Under the pieces are notes generated by a model that did no database searches, was not told where the DNA came from, and saw nothing but the letters and a program-made list of their open reading frames with translations. Positions 23,401 to 36,448 of a DNA stretch of 64,000 nucleotides are shown one piece after another (position 1 is the stretch's first letter; every line of letters starts with the position of its first letter). The position numbers were made by a program, and so were the translations under genes. The stretch is from Rapana venosa (taxonomy: Eukaryota > Mollusca > Gastropoda > Neogastropoda > Muricidae): NCBI GenBank assembly GCA_028751875.1, contig CM054145.1, forward strand, positions 41,362,616-41,426,615. The letters run 5' to 3'.

Positions 23401-24900
23401 TTGAATACCTGTTAATGAAACTCAAAACACAACACAAAAAACTCTTTTCAAAACCCCCCTTGGTTGGATTACGTCCCTTTGTGGGGGAAAAAACTCACAA
23501 AATAGAAAAATTGCCATGTCTGGGAACCAAAAAAATATCCCAAAATGAAAATAACATTGCTTCTTCCTTTCCCCGTTTCCCTTGCTTTTCTACCTGTCTT
23601 CCCTTTTGCTGTTCTTCCATTTTTTTTCCTCGATATTAAAAGAAAATTTTTTTTTTTAAAATAATAAAATTTGCCCTTTTCCCCCGCATCACATTCTTTT
23701 GGAAAAAAACAGGCAATGAGCCAGGTTTATTCAAATTTATAACAGTTATTTTTAGCTTTTAAACGTGGTTCTAATTTTAATAATAATAAATTGGTTTAAA
23801 GCCGAATTTTGTAAAAAAAAAATGAAGGTTGAAACATTTACGGATAATTCCAAAATTTTGGAAAAATTTAAACAAGGGGGTTTTAACTCCCCCCCCAAAC
23901 ACACCAAAAAAACCAGAAGGGAAAAGATGTTTTTTAAAGATTTTTTTTTCTTGGAAAAAGGGTTTTGGGCTTTTTTGAAGAATAAGTAAAGGGTTTTTGC
24001 GAATGAAAAAGGGGTTTTTCGGTAAAAGGGAAAAGGGAGAGGGCCCCAACCTTGGTTGTTTAAAAATTTGCGAAGCCTATCGCGGTTTGAAAAAAGGGAA
24101 GACTGGGTTTCGGTAAAGAATTTTCAAGAAAAGGGTTTTCAGATTTAAATTTAAAACGGGGGTTTGGAAACCCCACTTTGGAACAGATTTTGGATGGAGA
24201 AAAGTTTTGTTTTGATTTTTCTTTTTTGGCCATGGTAATTTTTGGGGGTTTAAGGGGTTTTGAATGTGGGGGCCCAAAAAAGGAAAAATTTTGTCAAAGG
24301 AAAAGGGAAGGCAAGTTAAATTATCGGGGCAACGGGGGGTATCCCGTTTTGAATGAGATCATTTGGGTGTTGTTTTTATGAGAGTGGTTGTAAAAATAAA
24401 AAACCCAGGGGAAAAAGGAAACTGATTTTGGGGGATTTTTTTTTATTTTTTGGATTGAAATTTTGTTTCCTTTAACCTTTCTTTTGGGCTTAGGAAAATT
24501 TGGAGTACCATTTTAAAAGGGCGTGCCTTTTTTAAAAAAAACGTATTTTGAGAAAGAAAGGAAAAAAATGATGATCTAGGGGGGTTTTTAAAGTGGGGTA
24601 GCGGGAAGAGTAAAAAAAAGGGAGGATGTCCCGCATCAAAGAATTTTTAGAATTTTTTTTAAATTTTTTAAGGTTTGGATAAGGGGGGGGTTTGGGCCTT
24701 AATCCCGTTTTTTAGGCAAGAAAGGGGGATTTGGTTGGGGTTCAAAAAAGGGGGGGGGGGGGGGTGGGGGGGTTTGGGGGGGTTTTTTTTGGGGAAAAGG
24801 AGTGGGGGGGGAAAAATTTTGGAAAAGGGGGAGTTGGGTTGGAAAAAACTTTTTTCCCATATTTAGAGACAAGGGTAATTTGAAAAGGGCCCAAAATTTT
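20500..24900. other. Low-quality repeat-rich sequence, no gene recognised
   Basis: Homopolymers are inflated throughout, so reading frames are unreliable. Contents seen: a G-run plus partial two-block repeat at 21553-21650, a purine-rich GA tract at 22937-23215, and a possible LINE 3' terminus (TAA run, then AAATTGGTTTAAAGCCGAAT) at 23779. N-terminal RBM28 exons would be expected here but could not be read. Confidence 0.5.
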
Positions 24901-24904
24901 CTTC

Positions 24905-26290
24905 AGAATGTTGGGTCGAGGTCGTGCTTTTTCAGAAAGGTGGGACTATTGCTTTTTTAAAAAGATTGATGGAAAATTTCCTGACGAAGATGATTTTACT
25001 ATTTTGTGAAAATGGACAAGTTGTGGAAGGCATTGTAAAAACAGAGCAGGTAGGGGATAAGGGCCATGTTTTTTGTAATTCCTTAGAATTGTCTATTTTT
25101 TTTTACTTTGGGGGATGGGAAAGGAAGAGTCCCCGTAAACGGGGCGGGGGAGGGCAGGCGGATTGGTTTAAATCAAGTCTGGAGGTATGTTTCGAACTTT
25201 GTCTGAAAAAAAGGCAAAAAAAATTGGATGATTCAGACGGGTGTGGGTGTTAGGCGGGGTTTTTCTTTTGCGACCCAAAGGAGATTTGGGTGGGGGGAAA
25301 AAGAGTTTTTATGGATGTAGCAAAGAATTTTGGGAAGAGTAGTAGTCTGTCTTTGCGAAGGATTAGATTTTGACTTTGTTTATTTTTTTTGGGAAAAGTG
25401 TTTTTTTGATTTGGGTTTTTTGTTTTCCGCCACGCCGTTCTGTTCCCGGTGTTTGCGCTTCGTATCAAGATGTTTGGGTTACCATGGCGACAGGTCTGCA
25501 GGAGGAGAGATCAGTAGGAGATTGCGAGAGTAAATATTTCTTCTTTCGACGGTTTTGTGATGTTGGATGGAAAGAATGGTGGATGATAAGAAAAGCAGTT
25601 TTTTCGGTGACAGAAAAAATGTGACAAAAATTGAATGAAGCATTAGTAATCAGCCAGTCTAAATTTGACAGATTGTGCGTTGCTTCGTTTACCAGTTGAG
25701 AGAGAGAATGGTTTTTGGGCGGAAAAAGAAAAACGTTTTACATTGGAGAAAACTGGTTGTCGAAATGGAAGTTGAAGTCCCAAGAATTATAAGTTTGGGG
25801 GAGGAGGCTGTAGTGTCGAGGAGTGACTGGAATTTTTGGTGAAAAGAGAAAATGTTTAGGTTTTTTTTCGGGGGAGGTGGCGGTAAAGCAGAGATAGTAA
25901 TAGAGTGGCCAGGTAGGTTGAGATTGTTTCACAAAATTTTAAAAATTTATGTGAGAATTGAAGGTTGTGACGAAAGAAGAGAGGGTTCCAATATGTCTTT
26001 GAGAATGATGGGATTCCACCCCCTCAGGAGTGGGGGGAAAGAAATGGTTTTATAACCCGGGGAGTCAGCTGTTTTTTTTTGGCCATGGCATTGGTTTAAG
26101 CCAATTTGGGGGGGAAAGGTTAAATAAAGTTTTTTTTTAGAGATGAAAACAGATATGTGTGGGTTTTTCCCTTTGGACGACAAATGCACTTGAAAAACAA
26201 AATTTAAGGAGATCGAAGGGGGTGGAGAGGTTGAAAATGAAAGTGGTGAGTTTGGACAAGCATAAGGAAGAGGACTGTTCAACAGGACTG
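24905..26290 (-). mobile_element. Second copy of the L2/CR1-like LINE, error-ridden
   Basis: It parallels positions about 930-2480 of the first copy in the same orientation. Shared landmarks are GTCGAGGTCGTGCTTTTT, AGTAGTCTGTCTTTGCG, GAAATGGAAGTTGAAGTC and GGTTGAAAATGAAAGTGGTG. Many run-length differences break every frame. It covers the endonuclease and the start of the reverse transcriptase. Confidence 0.8.
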
Positions 26291-26394
26291 ATTCATAAAA
26301 TTTCAACTCAGGCAACATGCCTGCAAATATGGGTTTTTCTGTTTTTAAAATTTTAAGTACAAAAAAAAACAAGGGGAAAGGTGGCCCTAAATTT

Positions 26395-26600
26395 CAAGGT
26401 TTTTGGGGAGCGAGGTTCGGAGGACCTCACTTCTTGGGCCACATATTGGGGGGGCGCCCCCCCCCTTTCCCTCCCTCGCGTTTACCTTCCCTGACCCTAA
26501 AGAGGACAGTACCCCTTTTGTGGGTAAAGGAGCCTGTGCTGAAGCCAAGGGGTGCAAACAGTCCCCATCCATGAACGCGCTCAAAGTGCCTTCCTTGGCT
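26395..26600 (-). mobile_element. 5S-like SINE copy, noisy
   Basis: Reverse complement of the 16465 family: TTACCTTCCCTGACCCTAAA, TGAAGCCAAGGGGTGCAAAC, CTTGGCTGGGGGG. It lies directly beyond the LINE copy. Confidence 0.65.
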
Positions 26601-29600
26601 GGGGGGAAAAAAAGTGCTCCAAACTGGATGGGTCAATCTGGGCAGACATAAATTTAAAGGTTTTTTCCCAAATGACTTTCGTGCACGTTTTGACCCAAAA
26701 GTGTACATCATATGCTATGAAAATATCTGTGTCTGCTGACAAAAATGCATATCAATATTTCTTTTTTTTTTTGAACGTTAGACAGCAATATTGTTTTTTC
26801 TGTCTATTGGTGAAAATGCTTTTGCACTGCCGTTACGCCTGACAAGTTGGGCCAACGCACTGACTTCGGGTGGGGAGAGAATGGTTTCTTTTGAATATTG
26901 GGAAAAAAAGGCAGGAAATGGGGCAAAGAAACCCCGAAAAAAAGACAAGAAAGAGGGGACAGGAAGAAAAAAAACAAGGCAGAAAAAAAAAAAGGTAGAA
27001 AAGAGGGGAATTCCCAGCACAAATTTCCAGAAAGGGGGTGATGTTATTTATACTCACGGCCCCCCGATCTCCATGGGGGTTTTTGCATTTAGAACTAAGA
27101 TTTTATTGCTTGTACAATACCCTAACATCGTCCTGTCATCAAGCCCTTTTTGTCTTCTTCGTTTCCCTTTGACTTTCAGATCTGTCAACACAAACAATTT
27201 GCATTTTAAAAAGTTAAATCCTTTTTTTTTTTTTAGGCGACTTTTTTTTGTTTTAATTTTTTCAACTAAATAATCTGGTAAGACTATTCAGACTTTTTAT
27301 TTTTTAACAAAGACCTTCATACATCTGAAAGGAAAACTTTTGTTTTTTTCTTTTTTTTTTGGTCGTTCTGATTTCTTTTTGTTACAAAACCATTAAAAAC
27401 AGGGAAAGGCTAATTATTAAAAATTTGGAATTTTTGTTATGCTTATATTTACTAAATACTCGAATGGATTTTTAGAATTTTTGGGGGGCTCTTTCCTGGC
27501 CCCTTTTCCCGAAAGGGTTTGTTGTTTCAGCTTCAAGAAAAGTAATACACAAGAACTTTTTTTGTTTTTTATTTTTAGCAGGGACAGACAGACAGAGAGA
27601 GAGAGAGAGAAAGGAGAGGGAAAAAGGGGGAGAGAGAAGAGAGAGGGAGATGAGAGAGAGAGAAAAGAGAAAATGGAGAGAGAGAGAGAACAGCAGCAGA
27701 CAGGACAGACGAGAGAGGACAGAAAAAGACAGAGGAGAAAGAGAAGAGAGGGGAAAGAAAGAAAGAGAGAGAAAAAAACACACAACACACAACATCAAAG
27801 ACACACAGACTGATAGACCAAAAAGGCAGACCGACAGGAGAGAAAAAAAAAAAGACACTGAAGCCCCGATCAAAAAGGCAGCCCCTTTTGTCCGGTGGTT
27901 TTCTGGGGGTGGCGGCAACAAACCCCCTTTGGCCCTGCCCGTCCACAGCACTGGGCGCCGCAAAAAATCACCACAGCACATAGTCCCCTTTCAAATTCAA
28001 AAATCTTTTTTTTTTGCATCCCCTTTTGAGATATGGAGGATTTTAATCATATCATTTAACACAATTTTAACTGAACATCATACGGGACATGGAACTATTC
28101 AAAATGATTTTTGGGGAAACCATTTTATTAACAAAACATTGCTCTTTTTCAAATAAAAATTTAAAAAGTTTTTGTGGATTTCTGTTGATTAAAAACCCTT
28201 TTAAAAAACATTTTGCATTCTTTTTATAAAAAAAAGATTGTTCATACTTCAATTTATTTCAAAGAAAAATTTTTGGTAAAATTTTCTTGAGTTCTTTAAA
28301 CTTGGAACAAATAAAAAATAATAAATCCCAAACCCCCTTTTGTTTTGTACAGATCTTTATTTCTTTGAATTCCCAAAACGGCATTTCCCTTACAGTAAGT
28401 AAAGCCTATGCCCAAGTTGGGGCTGTCCCCCGGGGAGAGGCAAACCAAAAGCAAATTTTTGGAAAAAAAAAAATTTTTTTTTTTCCCCCCTTTTGTCCCC
28501 AAAAGTCGCCTATTCTTTTCCCCTCTGGGAATTTTTTTTTTTTTCCTTTAAAAAAAGAATTTGCTTTAAAAGCTCTCTTGAGATTTTCATTTCCCTTTGA
28601 AAAAAAAAGGGAGATGCCCCAAATTTTCTTCAAAAACCCAGAAATTTGTCCAAAAATTATTTAAAATTGTGTAAAAACTTTTGAAAAACTTTCCTTTCTT
28701 TACTCATTTTAAAAATGTAAATGCTGAATTTCAATACCCCAAAAAAAAAAGGGGTCTTTTTTGTTTCTTTTTGTGCAGAACCCCACAAAAACACAAAACA
28801 GACAACGGGCCCCCACAAATCCCGCACAGGGGCAAACAACGAGTAACTGATTCACCTCCATTACATGATCTTTTTGGTGTCCTGAAAAACAAAGGAAAAT
28901 AACTGGACATTTTTTTTATTTCCCCCCCCCCCTTTAATATTGGACCTAAATATCACTTTCCATTACCAGAACCGTTGATGTGCTGGGTGGGTTCAAACCG
29001 ATGGCGTAAAAGGTAGGGTCATAAGAAATGAGGCAAGTAAGAAAAGGTGAGATCATCAAGACTGTGGCAATTAAGACAGGTGATCAAGGGTTTATGGGAA
29101 GAAATCACCCTGAGATCTTGAGCATTCATTTTTGCCTGGTTTCTGTGCGCAATCGGTCTGTGTACTGGAAAAGGAAAAACCCTCGATTAAGGGGAAATGG
29201 GAAAGCCACATAAATCCACCACTGTTTTTCCGCCGGGTACACACACATAAACCACACTAATAATCTTTCCTGCCAAAAATAGGATGAAAGGTACACATAC
29301 CAAAATCAAGTACACATAAAAAAGTGATGTGGTGGTGCACACATCTCATGCACACGCAAAAAAAAACACAAAAACTTTTTAAATACAGATTACTAAAACC
29401 CGATAGCTACCTTAAAAAAAAGTTCAATAAAAACATTAATATAAAAAACACCAAACAATGTGAAAATAATATTTAAAAAAATATACAACAAGCAACGGAA
29501 AATAATATCAAGCAATTTTTTGAAAAACTTTTAAAAAAAAAATCCATATCTTTACAATTAAATTTTTTAGGGACACAGGGAAGTATGCATCTAACACACC

Positions 29601-30050
29601 CTCACCAGTGATCCCGCCCCGGGGAGGGGGGAGTAAAAAGTGCGTGAAAACAGGTACAAAGTATACGTTTTTCCCTTCGGTGGTGTTGAAGGGAGATCCC
29701 ATCCCCATGTTTATCATGAAAGTCGCAAGGCATCCCCGGGGTTTTCTTCTGCCCCCCCCCCCCCCCAAATTGTGAAGTCCACTTTCCCTTTTTTTTAAAT
29801 CCCTTTTTCTGGGTTTGGGGGTTGGGAGTCATCTTTAAATTCCCGCCTTGCATTTTCTCCAAATTCTCTCAGTTATGGACTTCTTTTTTGTTGTTGGTTG
29901 TTTTGTTTTTGGGGGGTTTGGATGGGGGGGGGGGGGATCTTTTTTTTCCCGGCTAGAGCTCAAAGTTTGCCAAAGGTGAGATTTTTTGGGGATGCAACAT
30001 TTTTACCACCTTAAGGAAGCTGCTTTTTTGAGTCAGGGGTGGGATGCAAA
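26601..30050. other. Low-quality sequence, no gene recognised
   Basis: Homopolymer inflation continues. A purine-rich GA tract lies at 27585-27780. No convincing exon or repeat border was seen apart from the pieces listed separately. Confidence 0.5.
29950..30046 (-). repeat. Two-block dispersed repeat, noisy copy
   Basis: CTAGAGCTCAAAGTTTGCC, AAAGGTGAGATTTTT and, further on, CTTAAGGAAGCTGC with a degraded GACTTC-type block, in reverse orientation. Confidence 0.5.
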
Positions 30051-30059
30051 CATGACATC

Positions 30060-30330
30060 TTGGTGCATGCTTTTTTTAAAAAAACGTTTGTCATTGGGTT
30101 TATACGCAAAAACTAATCCAAAAGGGGAATGGTTTTTTTAAAGTGTATGCAAGATATTTTGGACGTTTTTCACACAAGGCCCCGTTTATAGTGTCTTAAG
30201 GGCTTTTAGGGGAGGGAGTCAGTGTAAAGTTAACTCAGGGTAAAATTTTCCCCCCTGGGTGCCCCCTGGGGGTCAATCCCGGTGTCAGATCATGAGCCAA
30301 CGCCTAACCCCTAGGGTATCCGCCCCTCTC
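30060..30330 (-). mobile_element. Family A SINE, noisy, near full length
   Basis: Reverse complement of the family: CCCCGTTTATAGTGTCTTAA, TGTAAAGTTAACTCAGGG, GGGGGTCAATCCCGG (box B) and CCTAACCCCTAGGGTATCC (box A). Confidence 0.65.
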
Positions 30331-30978
30331 TGCCCATGAGTATTCCCGTCTGGGGAAAACCAAATGTTTCATATCAAAAAATAACCCCCCCCCCCGTTTT
30401 TTTTTTTTTCATTCCATTCCCCCAAAACATTTTATATCCCCACATTCCTGCGCAACATTTAATAGAAAAAAAAAAAAAAAAACAGATTTTTCTTGTTTTT
30501 TTTCCCCCAGGGGTTAATCAGTTCTTCCAATGTTCGCTGACCAGCAATAAACAAAATGACCAATACCTTTTTTTAAGAGGAATGTTTTTTCTGTAATGGG
30601 GCCAAAAATTTTCAAACTGGGCCCCGAATGTCCGACTCTTTGCACTGCAGTACGAAACAATGCCAATCAAAAACCTGTTCATTGTCTTAAGAATGACATT
30701 GATCAACAACCAAAAAAAAGCAGCACTGGTTAGTTTGTTTGGTTTGTTTGTGATTTCTTTTGAAATTTTTTCCCCCTGGGGATGAAGCATTAACATTAAC
30801 AGTTTCCCATTTTAAAAATACGCTGTTCTTTGTTATGGGTTTTTAAACATTCATGACATCAGTAGACTTTTCATTTTTCATTGGTTTTTGTTTTGTTTTT
30901 GGGGCTTTAAAAATTTCTTTTTAAATTTACAAGCCCCCAGTGTTTCTTGCCCCTTTTTTAGTTCAGGGGCACACTTCC

Positions 30979-31478
30979 NNNNNNNNNNNNNNNNNNNNNN
31001 NNNNNNNNNNNNNNNNNNNNNNNNNNNNNNNNNNNNNNNNNNNNNNNNNNNNNNNNNNNNNNNNNNNNNNNNNNNNNNNNNNNNNNNNNNNNNNNNNNNN
31101 NNNNNNNNNNNNNNNNNNNNNNNNNNNNNNNNNNNNNNNNNNNNNNNNNNNNNNNNNNNNNNNNNNNNNNNNNNNNNNNNNNNNNNNNNNNNNNNNNNNN
31201 NNNNNNNNNNNNNNNNNNNNNNNNNNNNNNNNNNNNNNNNNNNNNNNNNNNNNNNNNNNNNNNNNNNNNNNNNNNNNNNNNNNNNNNNNNNNNNNNNNNN
31301 NNNNNNNNNNNNNNNNNNNNNNNNNNNNNNNNNNNNNNNNNNNNNNNNNNNNNNNNNNNNNNNNNNNNNNNNNNNNNNNNNNNNNNNNNNNNNNNNNNNN
31401 NNNNNNNNNNNNNNNNNNNNNNNNNNNNNNNNNNNNNNNNNNNNNNNNNNNNNNNNNNNNNNNNNNNNNNNNNNNNNN
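30979..31478. other. Assembly gap, exactly 500 N
   Basis: Second 500-N join; together with the first it isolates a 20,360-bp contig. Confidence 0.99.
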
Positions 31479-34400
31479 ATCTAGCATCTTCACAGAAGTG
31501 TCTTTATCATGACTGTAGGATAGTTCTGTTCAACAGCCTGAGCACAGATGGCCACATCCATCTTTCACAAACAAGTACAATGATCACCTTCTTTAAATTC
31601 ACACAGGGAAACCTCAATATTTGCATCTAGCAATTTTTTATTCTTTAAAAAAACACACCAAAAAACATGATTTTGGCCATTTTTAGACCTGTGTCTAACC
31701 TTAAGGTAGACACGAGTCTAAAAAGGGCCAAAATCTTTTCTTTTAGAATTAAAAAAGTGCTAGACGCAAATATGGAGATTTCCCTATGTGAGTTTAAAGA
31801 ATTTATTGTAAAACATGTCTTTAGAAACAGGTTTCTTGTACTTAATATAGATAAAAAGATTTAAAACTGTGAAACATTTAGTTTTGGCAGCTATATTAGA
31901 TTATTTCCATGGCAACAGTGCATAAAACTGAGTAATTTAGAGATTTTTAAGCATAACAAGTGACGCCCTTTCAATATATGGTACAACATGAGCTTGTAAA
32001 CAAAATTTCATCAGTTTCGACCCCCATGTCCCACCTTAATGAAGCAGTGAAACTATACTACGATGGTTCCTTAAACAACATGAATTTGTCATCACAATTC
32101 ATGATGGTGAATTTCTAAAAATAAAAAAAAGCAGTGAAACTATACTGCAACAGGGCAAAACACATTGACACGTCAACATACTCAAGGTAACAACAACAAA
32201 AAAACTTCATCATCATATGAATGATTTAACACTGACTGCAAGCCAACATTGCCAGTGGCAGCACGGTATGAATGTTAATATCAGGTGTCAGTCAATGCAT
32301 CCTTCAATACGAATATATAAATACCATCAAAGCGAATACAGATGATGTTCTCTTTCTTTCTTTGGGCACAAGTCTGGTGGTTCACTGTTAAAAACATAAC
32401 TGAACCTACTTACTTTCAAGAATCAATGACAGAAACAAAACATAATTAACAGACAATCAAAATGATTTACCTGCCCAATTTCACCTGCAAGTGACCCCCC
32501 CAACCCCCCCCCCCCCCCCCCCAAAAAAAAAAATCCAGGTGTATCTCTTTCATCCTCTCTGCCATACGCACAAACAAATATAATACTCATACTGACAGCA
32601 ATGAGGGGAAGGGTGATACTACATAGGAAAAATGAAACATGAGCACAAAGAAAAGGAAAAACAAGATGACTTGGAACACAGGTTAATTAACAATGCATTC
32701 CAGCTGACAGGATATATATAAGGTGACTTTATCATGTTGAAAAGAAGACCGGTCTGATTCTCAAAATGTATCAGTACAAACTTGCTTTAAGAAGTTGGCA
32801 GAGAAAAAAAAAAGGAAAGGAAGACTGCTACAGCAGCAGAGAAAAGGCAGAAGTATTGTGTGTGAGCAAGTGTACAGTCAAATTTTATTTTACTTTCAAC
32901 TCTCATTTGTAGGTAATACAATTCATAAACAATGAACTTACTTTTTTTCCATCAGGCCCAACCATCCAAAAATAAAATCAAATGAAATAAAACAAACTAA
33001 AAATACCTAGGAAAGCAAATTAACACATATAAAATGAAAAACAAGGCTTTACAGACAAAAGAACAAATGAGCAAGAGAACGAATCTGAGAACTAAGCATG
33101 TATTCATATACATCTTTACCAACTGACTAATTAATACCGGATAAATGGTTTTGTTTGTTGTTTGTTTTAAACAGGAAAAAAAAATCAAATTGTAAAACAT
33201 CTTGTACATCAGTTCAAATGGCATCAAAATGCTTTAGTTTTTTCATGAAATGTACTGTACACACCCTTGAAAGGGAAGGATGGTGCTGGGATTTCATATG
33301 ACTGAAAAAATGAGCACCACTTGTTTTAGTATTCTACAGTATACACTATGCTGTGTTTGCTCCAAGGTTAGAATCCTACACTTCACACCATGGATGATTT
33401 GCTTATAAATACAACTTTTTTTTTTTTTTTACCACTAAGGCCAACACATAACCACCTCTGTGTTTTAACTTTTATACTACTAAAAAAACAACTTAACACC
33501 ATTTGTCTAAGTATTCTCTAATCACTATGCTGGATCTTTATCATATTCCAAGATTAGAATTGTAAAGTTCACCATGGGTACAATTTTTGCCTGTATGCAA
33601 CAATTTGTCCACCATTAAGGCCAAGAGATAAAAACTTCAGGGATGATGCCTAAACATGACAGCAGTGTGCAGGTTACCTTCTTTTACTTTGTCATCTCAT
33701 CCTACCAGCACACAACTGCCTGACCTTCTCCAAAGGAAATCGTGGAATTTGAAATGCATGCAAGATTGTCTAACTCTGTGTCCAGATACAGGACCTCAGT
33801 TCACAGCCTAACCCAAAGGACAGGATGAGGACTGGAATCTGCTGAAGAAGACCAGACCCCTTCATCTTCATATGAGGATCTATTCTTTTTTTCTCTCTCT
33901 TTCATACAGAGCTGAGAGCATTGAACACTGATGGCACATGATGGGCGAGTAGAATGCAGTATACTTCATCTTAGTCCTCCTTATCACTACACTAACGCAG
34001 ACAGGACAGTGGCAGAGGTCTGTGGGTTCCAGCATAATCACAAATGGAGGTGGTGTGCATATGACTGGGAATTTAGGACAATGAAAAACAGTACAGCATA
34101 AAGGATAAAAGTGAAGGTCAAATACTAGGATCAACGGGAAAATGAAGTACACATGGTGGGGGGGTATAAATGTTGAACAAGATCAAACCTGGTATAGTGC
34201 ATAAACAGAGGAAACTGGGTTGTTTTTCACCTCTTTTGAATGGGTAAGAGGATATCATCTACAACTTACATCTTGTCTCTGCTGCCTTGTAAGTTTGTAT
34301 GGGACGATGTACTGGAAAAAATGTTTTTAAATCAACAAAAATCAGGCCCTAAATGCATTTACAGCATAAAAATGTCTGGGACAATGAATATTAAAAAAAT

Positions 34401-34790
34401 ACCATGTACACAAACACATGCACACAAACTCACACACACACACAACCACACACACACATAATACACACATACTTTTTTTATGAAATAAGCTCAGATACAA
34501 GAATCTAACCAAGTAAACACACATCATCATGGGGAAAAAAATTAAAACACAAGAAACTCTTACTGAAAACAGAGAATATTTACCAAATTGTTCATATTAT
34601 CTACGAGCAAAAATTCACCTAAATAACTGTAAAGCACACAGAATCCATTACAAAACAATGAAGTACTCCCTTACTTCACCCTACTATTCTTCCATTACAC
34701 ATCTATGTAGAACTCCAGTAATGCACATGCCCTAAGACTTGAATGAAAACAGACGAGAATAGTGCTCTATATAATACATCGACAACTTAC
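31479..34790. other. INPP5B-like intron sequence, no exon seen
   Basis: AT-rich sequence of good quality. Contents: a C-run at 32503-32522, a diverged direct duplication (33312-33450 and 33496-33640), and an old SINE-like piece at 33690-33830 on the minus strand. No coding exon recognised. Confidence 0.5.
33312..33640. repeat. Diverged direct duplication, two units
   Basis: Both units contain a series of matching blocks: CACTATGCTG, AAGRTTAGAAT, TTCACACCATGG or TTCACCATGGG, ACCA(C/T)TAAGGCCAA. They are about 185 bp apart and clearly diverged. Confidence 0.6.
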
Positions 34791-34895
34791 AATCCTGCGC
34801 TCTCTTGATTTCAGCCAGAAAAGCCTGAGTGCTCTTGTGCTGTGGCATCTCCAGCAGAATATGAACTTCTGGGGACTTGAGACCCAGAAGGAAAT
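34791..34895 (-). CDS. INPP5B: INPP5B-like exon 5
   Basis: Acceptor GGTTACAG/ATTTCC, donor GGATT/GTAAGT. It encodes DFLLGLKSPEVHILLEMPQH then KSTQAFLAEIKRAQD, the last strand and C-terminal helix of the PH fold. Ends in phase 1. Confidence 0.85.
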
Positions 34896-34933
34896 CTGTA
34901 ACCATACAATGCCAGAATTCTGTACAAGCATGA

Positions 34934-34992
<59 letters not shown>

Positions 34993-36028
34993 GTTGTGTT
35001 GTGTTGCGCGTGCGTGCAGGTGGGTAGGTGAGTAAGTGAGTGAGTGAGTGAGTGAGGTTTGTTTTGTTTTTTAATTCTTTTATATCGAGGATAATGGAAT
35101 AAGTACTTGTGTGCTTTTTTACATCCAGTCTCCATGTGTATGCGGTTTTGTAAATTTTGTCATCTGTTCCCACCGGCACACAATACCCTACTCTTATGAA
35201 AAGCAGAACAGGATTGAACGTGTGCGCAAGATGTTCTGCGTGCGCTCGCACACGGGGCCTCTGTTTATAGTTTCATCCAAAGAACTTTTGGGGAGAGTGG
35301 AGTCGGCACTGATGTTAACTCCAGGGGAAAATATCCCCTTAAACGGGAATTGAACCCTCGTCATCAGATTGCGAGCGGAATGTTCTAACCACTAGGCAAT
35401 CCTGTCTCCTGAGTGTGAGTGTGTGTGTCTTGGTTTTTTTAATTTTTTATTTCTTTTATATCGAGGATAACGGAATAAGCACTTATGTGCTTTATTGCAT
35501 CAGTCCCTATGTGAATGTGGATTTGTAAATTCTGTCATTCTGTGTGTGTGTGTGGATGGGGTGGGGGGGGGGGGGTATGTGTCTGCGTATGTGTCTCTGT
35601 GAGTGTGAGTGTCCGTGTACGTGTGCATGCATATGTGCATGCATACATGTGTTCGTGTCTGTGTGTGCATAAACATGTATGTGTATACATGTGTCTGAGT
35701 CAGAGAGTGTGTGTGAGTGTGTGTCTGTGTCTGTGTGTTTGTTTGTTTGTTTGTTTATGCACACATACAAGACAGACCGAGGCCAAGACAACCACAACAT
35801 TGTGGCTCTTACCTGACGATTTTCCAGTCTTGTCACTTCTTGGTGCTTCTGAAAATTGAAAACCATTTCTACAATTTACTGGAAGTCAACAATTCAAATA
35901 ATAAAATGTAAACCTTTGACACACACAAACACATCCCTGAAGTCAGAACGAGGCTCCTTTACACAAAAATCTCACCACTGATGAATCTCCAAGCTCAAGC
36001 CAATCAACAAAAACAAGAAACAAACCCT

Positions 36029-36065
<37 letters not shown>

Positions 36066-36180
36066 CACACACACACACACAACACACACACACACACACA
36101 CGCACACACACACAACACACACACACACACAACACACACACACACAAACACACACACAACACACACACAACACACACACA

Positions 36181-36212
<32 letters not shown>

Positions 36213-36374
36213 CACACGTACACACACGGTTAAGGAAAGGGTTTAACTAGCAATCACAATAACCCAAGCCTGTACAGGGTCTTCTTCTTTGTATTCATGA
36301 ATATATTCATTGCATGTGTGTCTGTCTACATGCCTGTTTCAGCATGTTTGTGTATATAATGTACCCAATTTTGT

Positions 36375-36448
<74 letters not shown>

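Noticed and set aside
36004..36250. Cys-Val and Thr-His repeat ORFs
   Set aside because: Simple translations of the CA/TG array.
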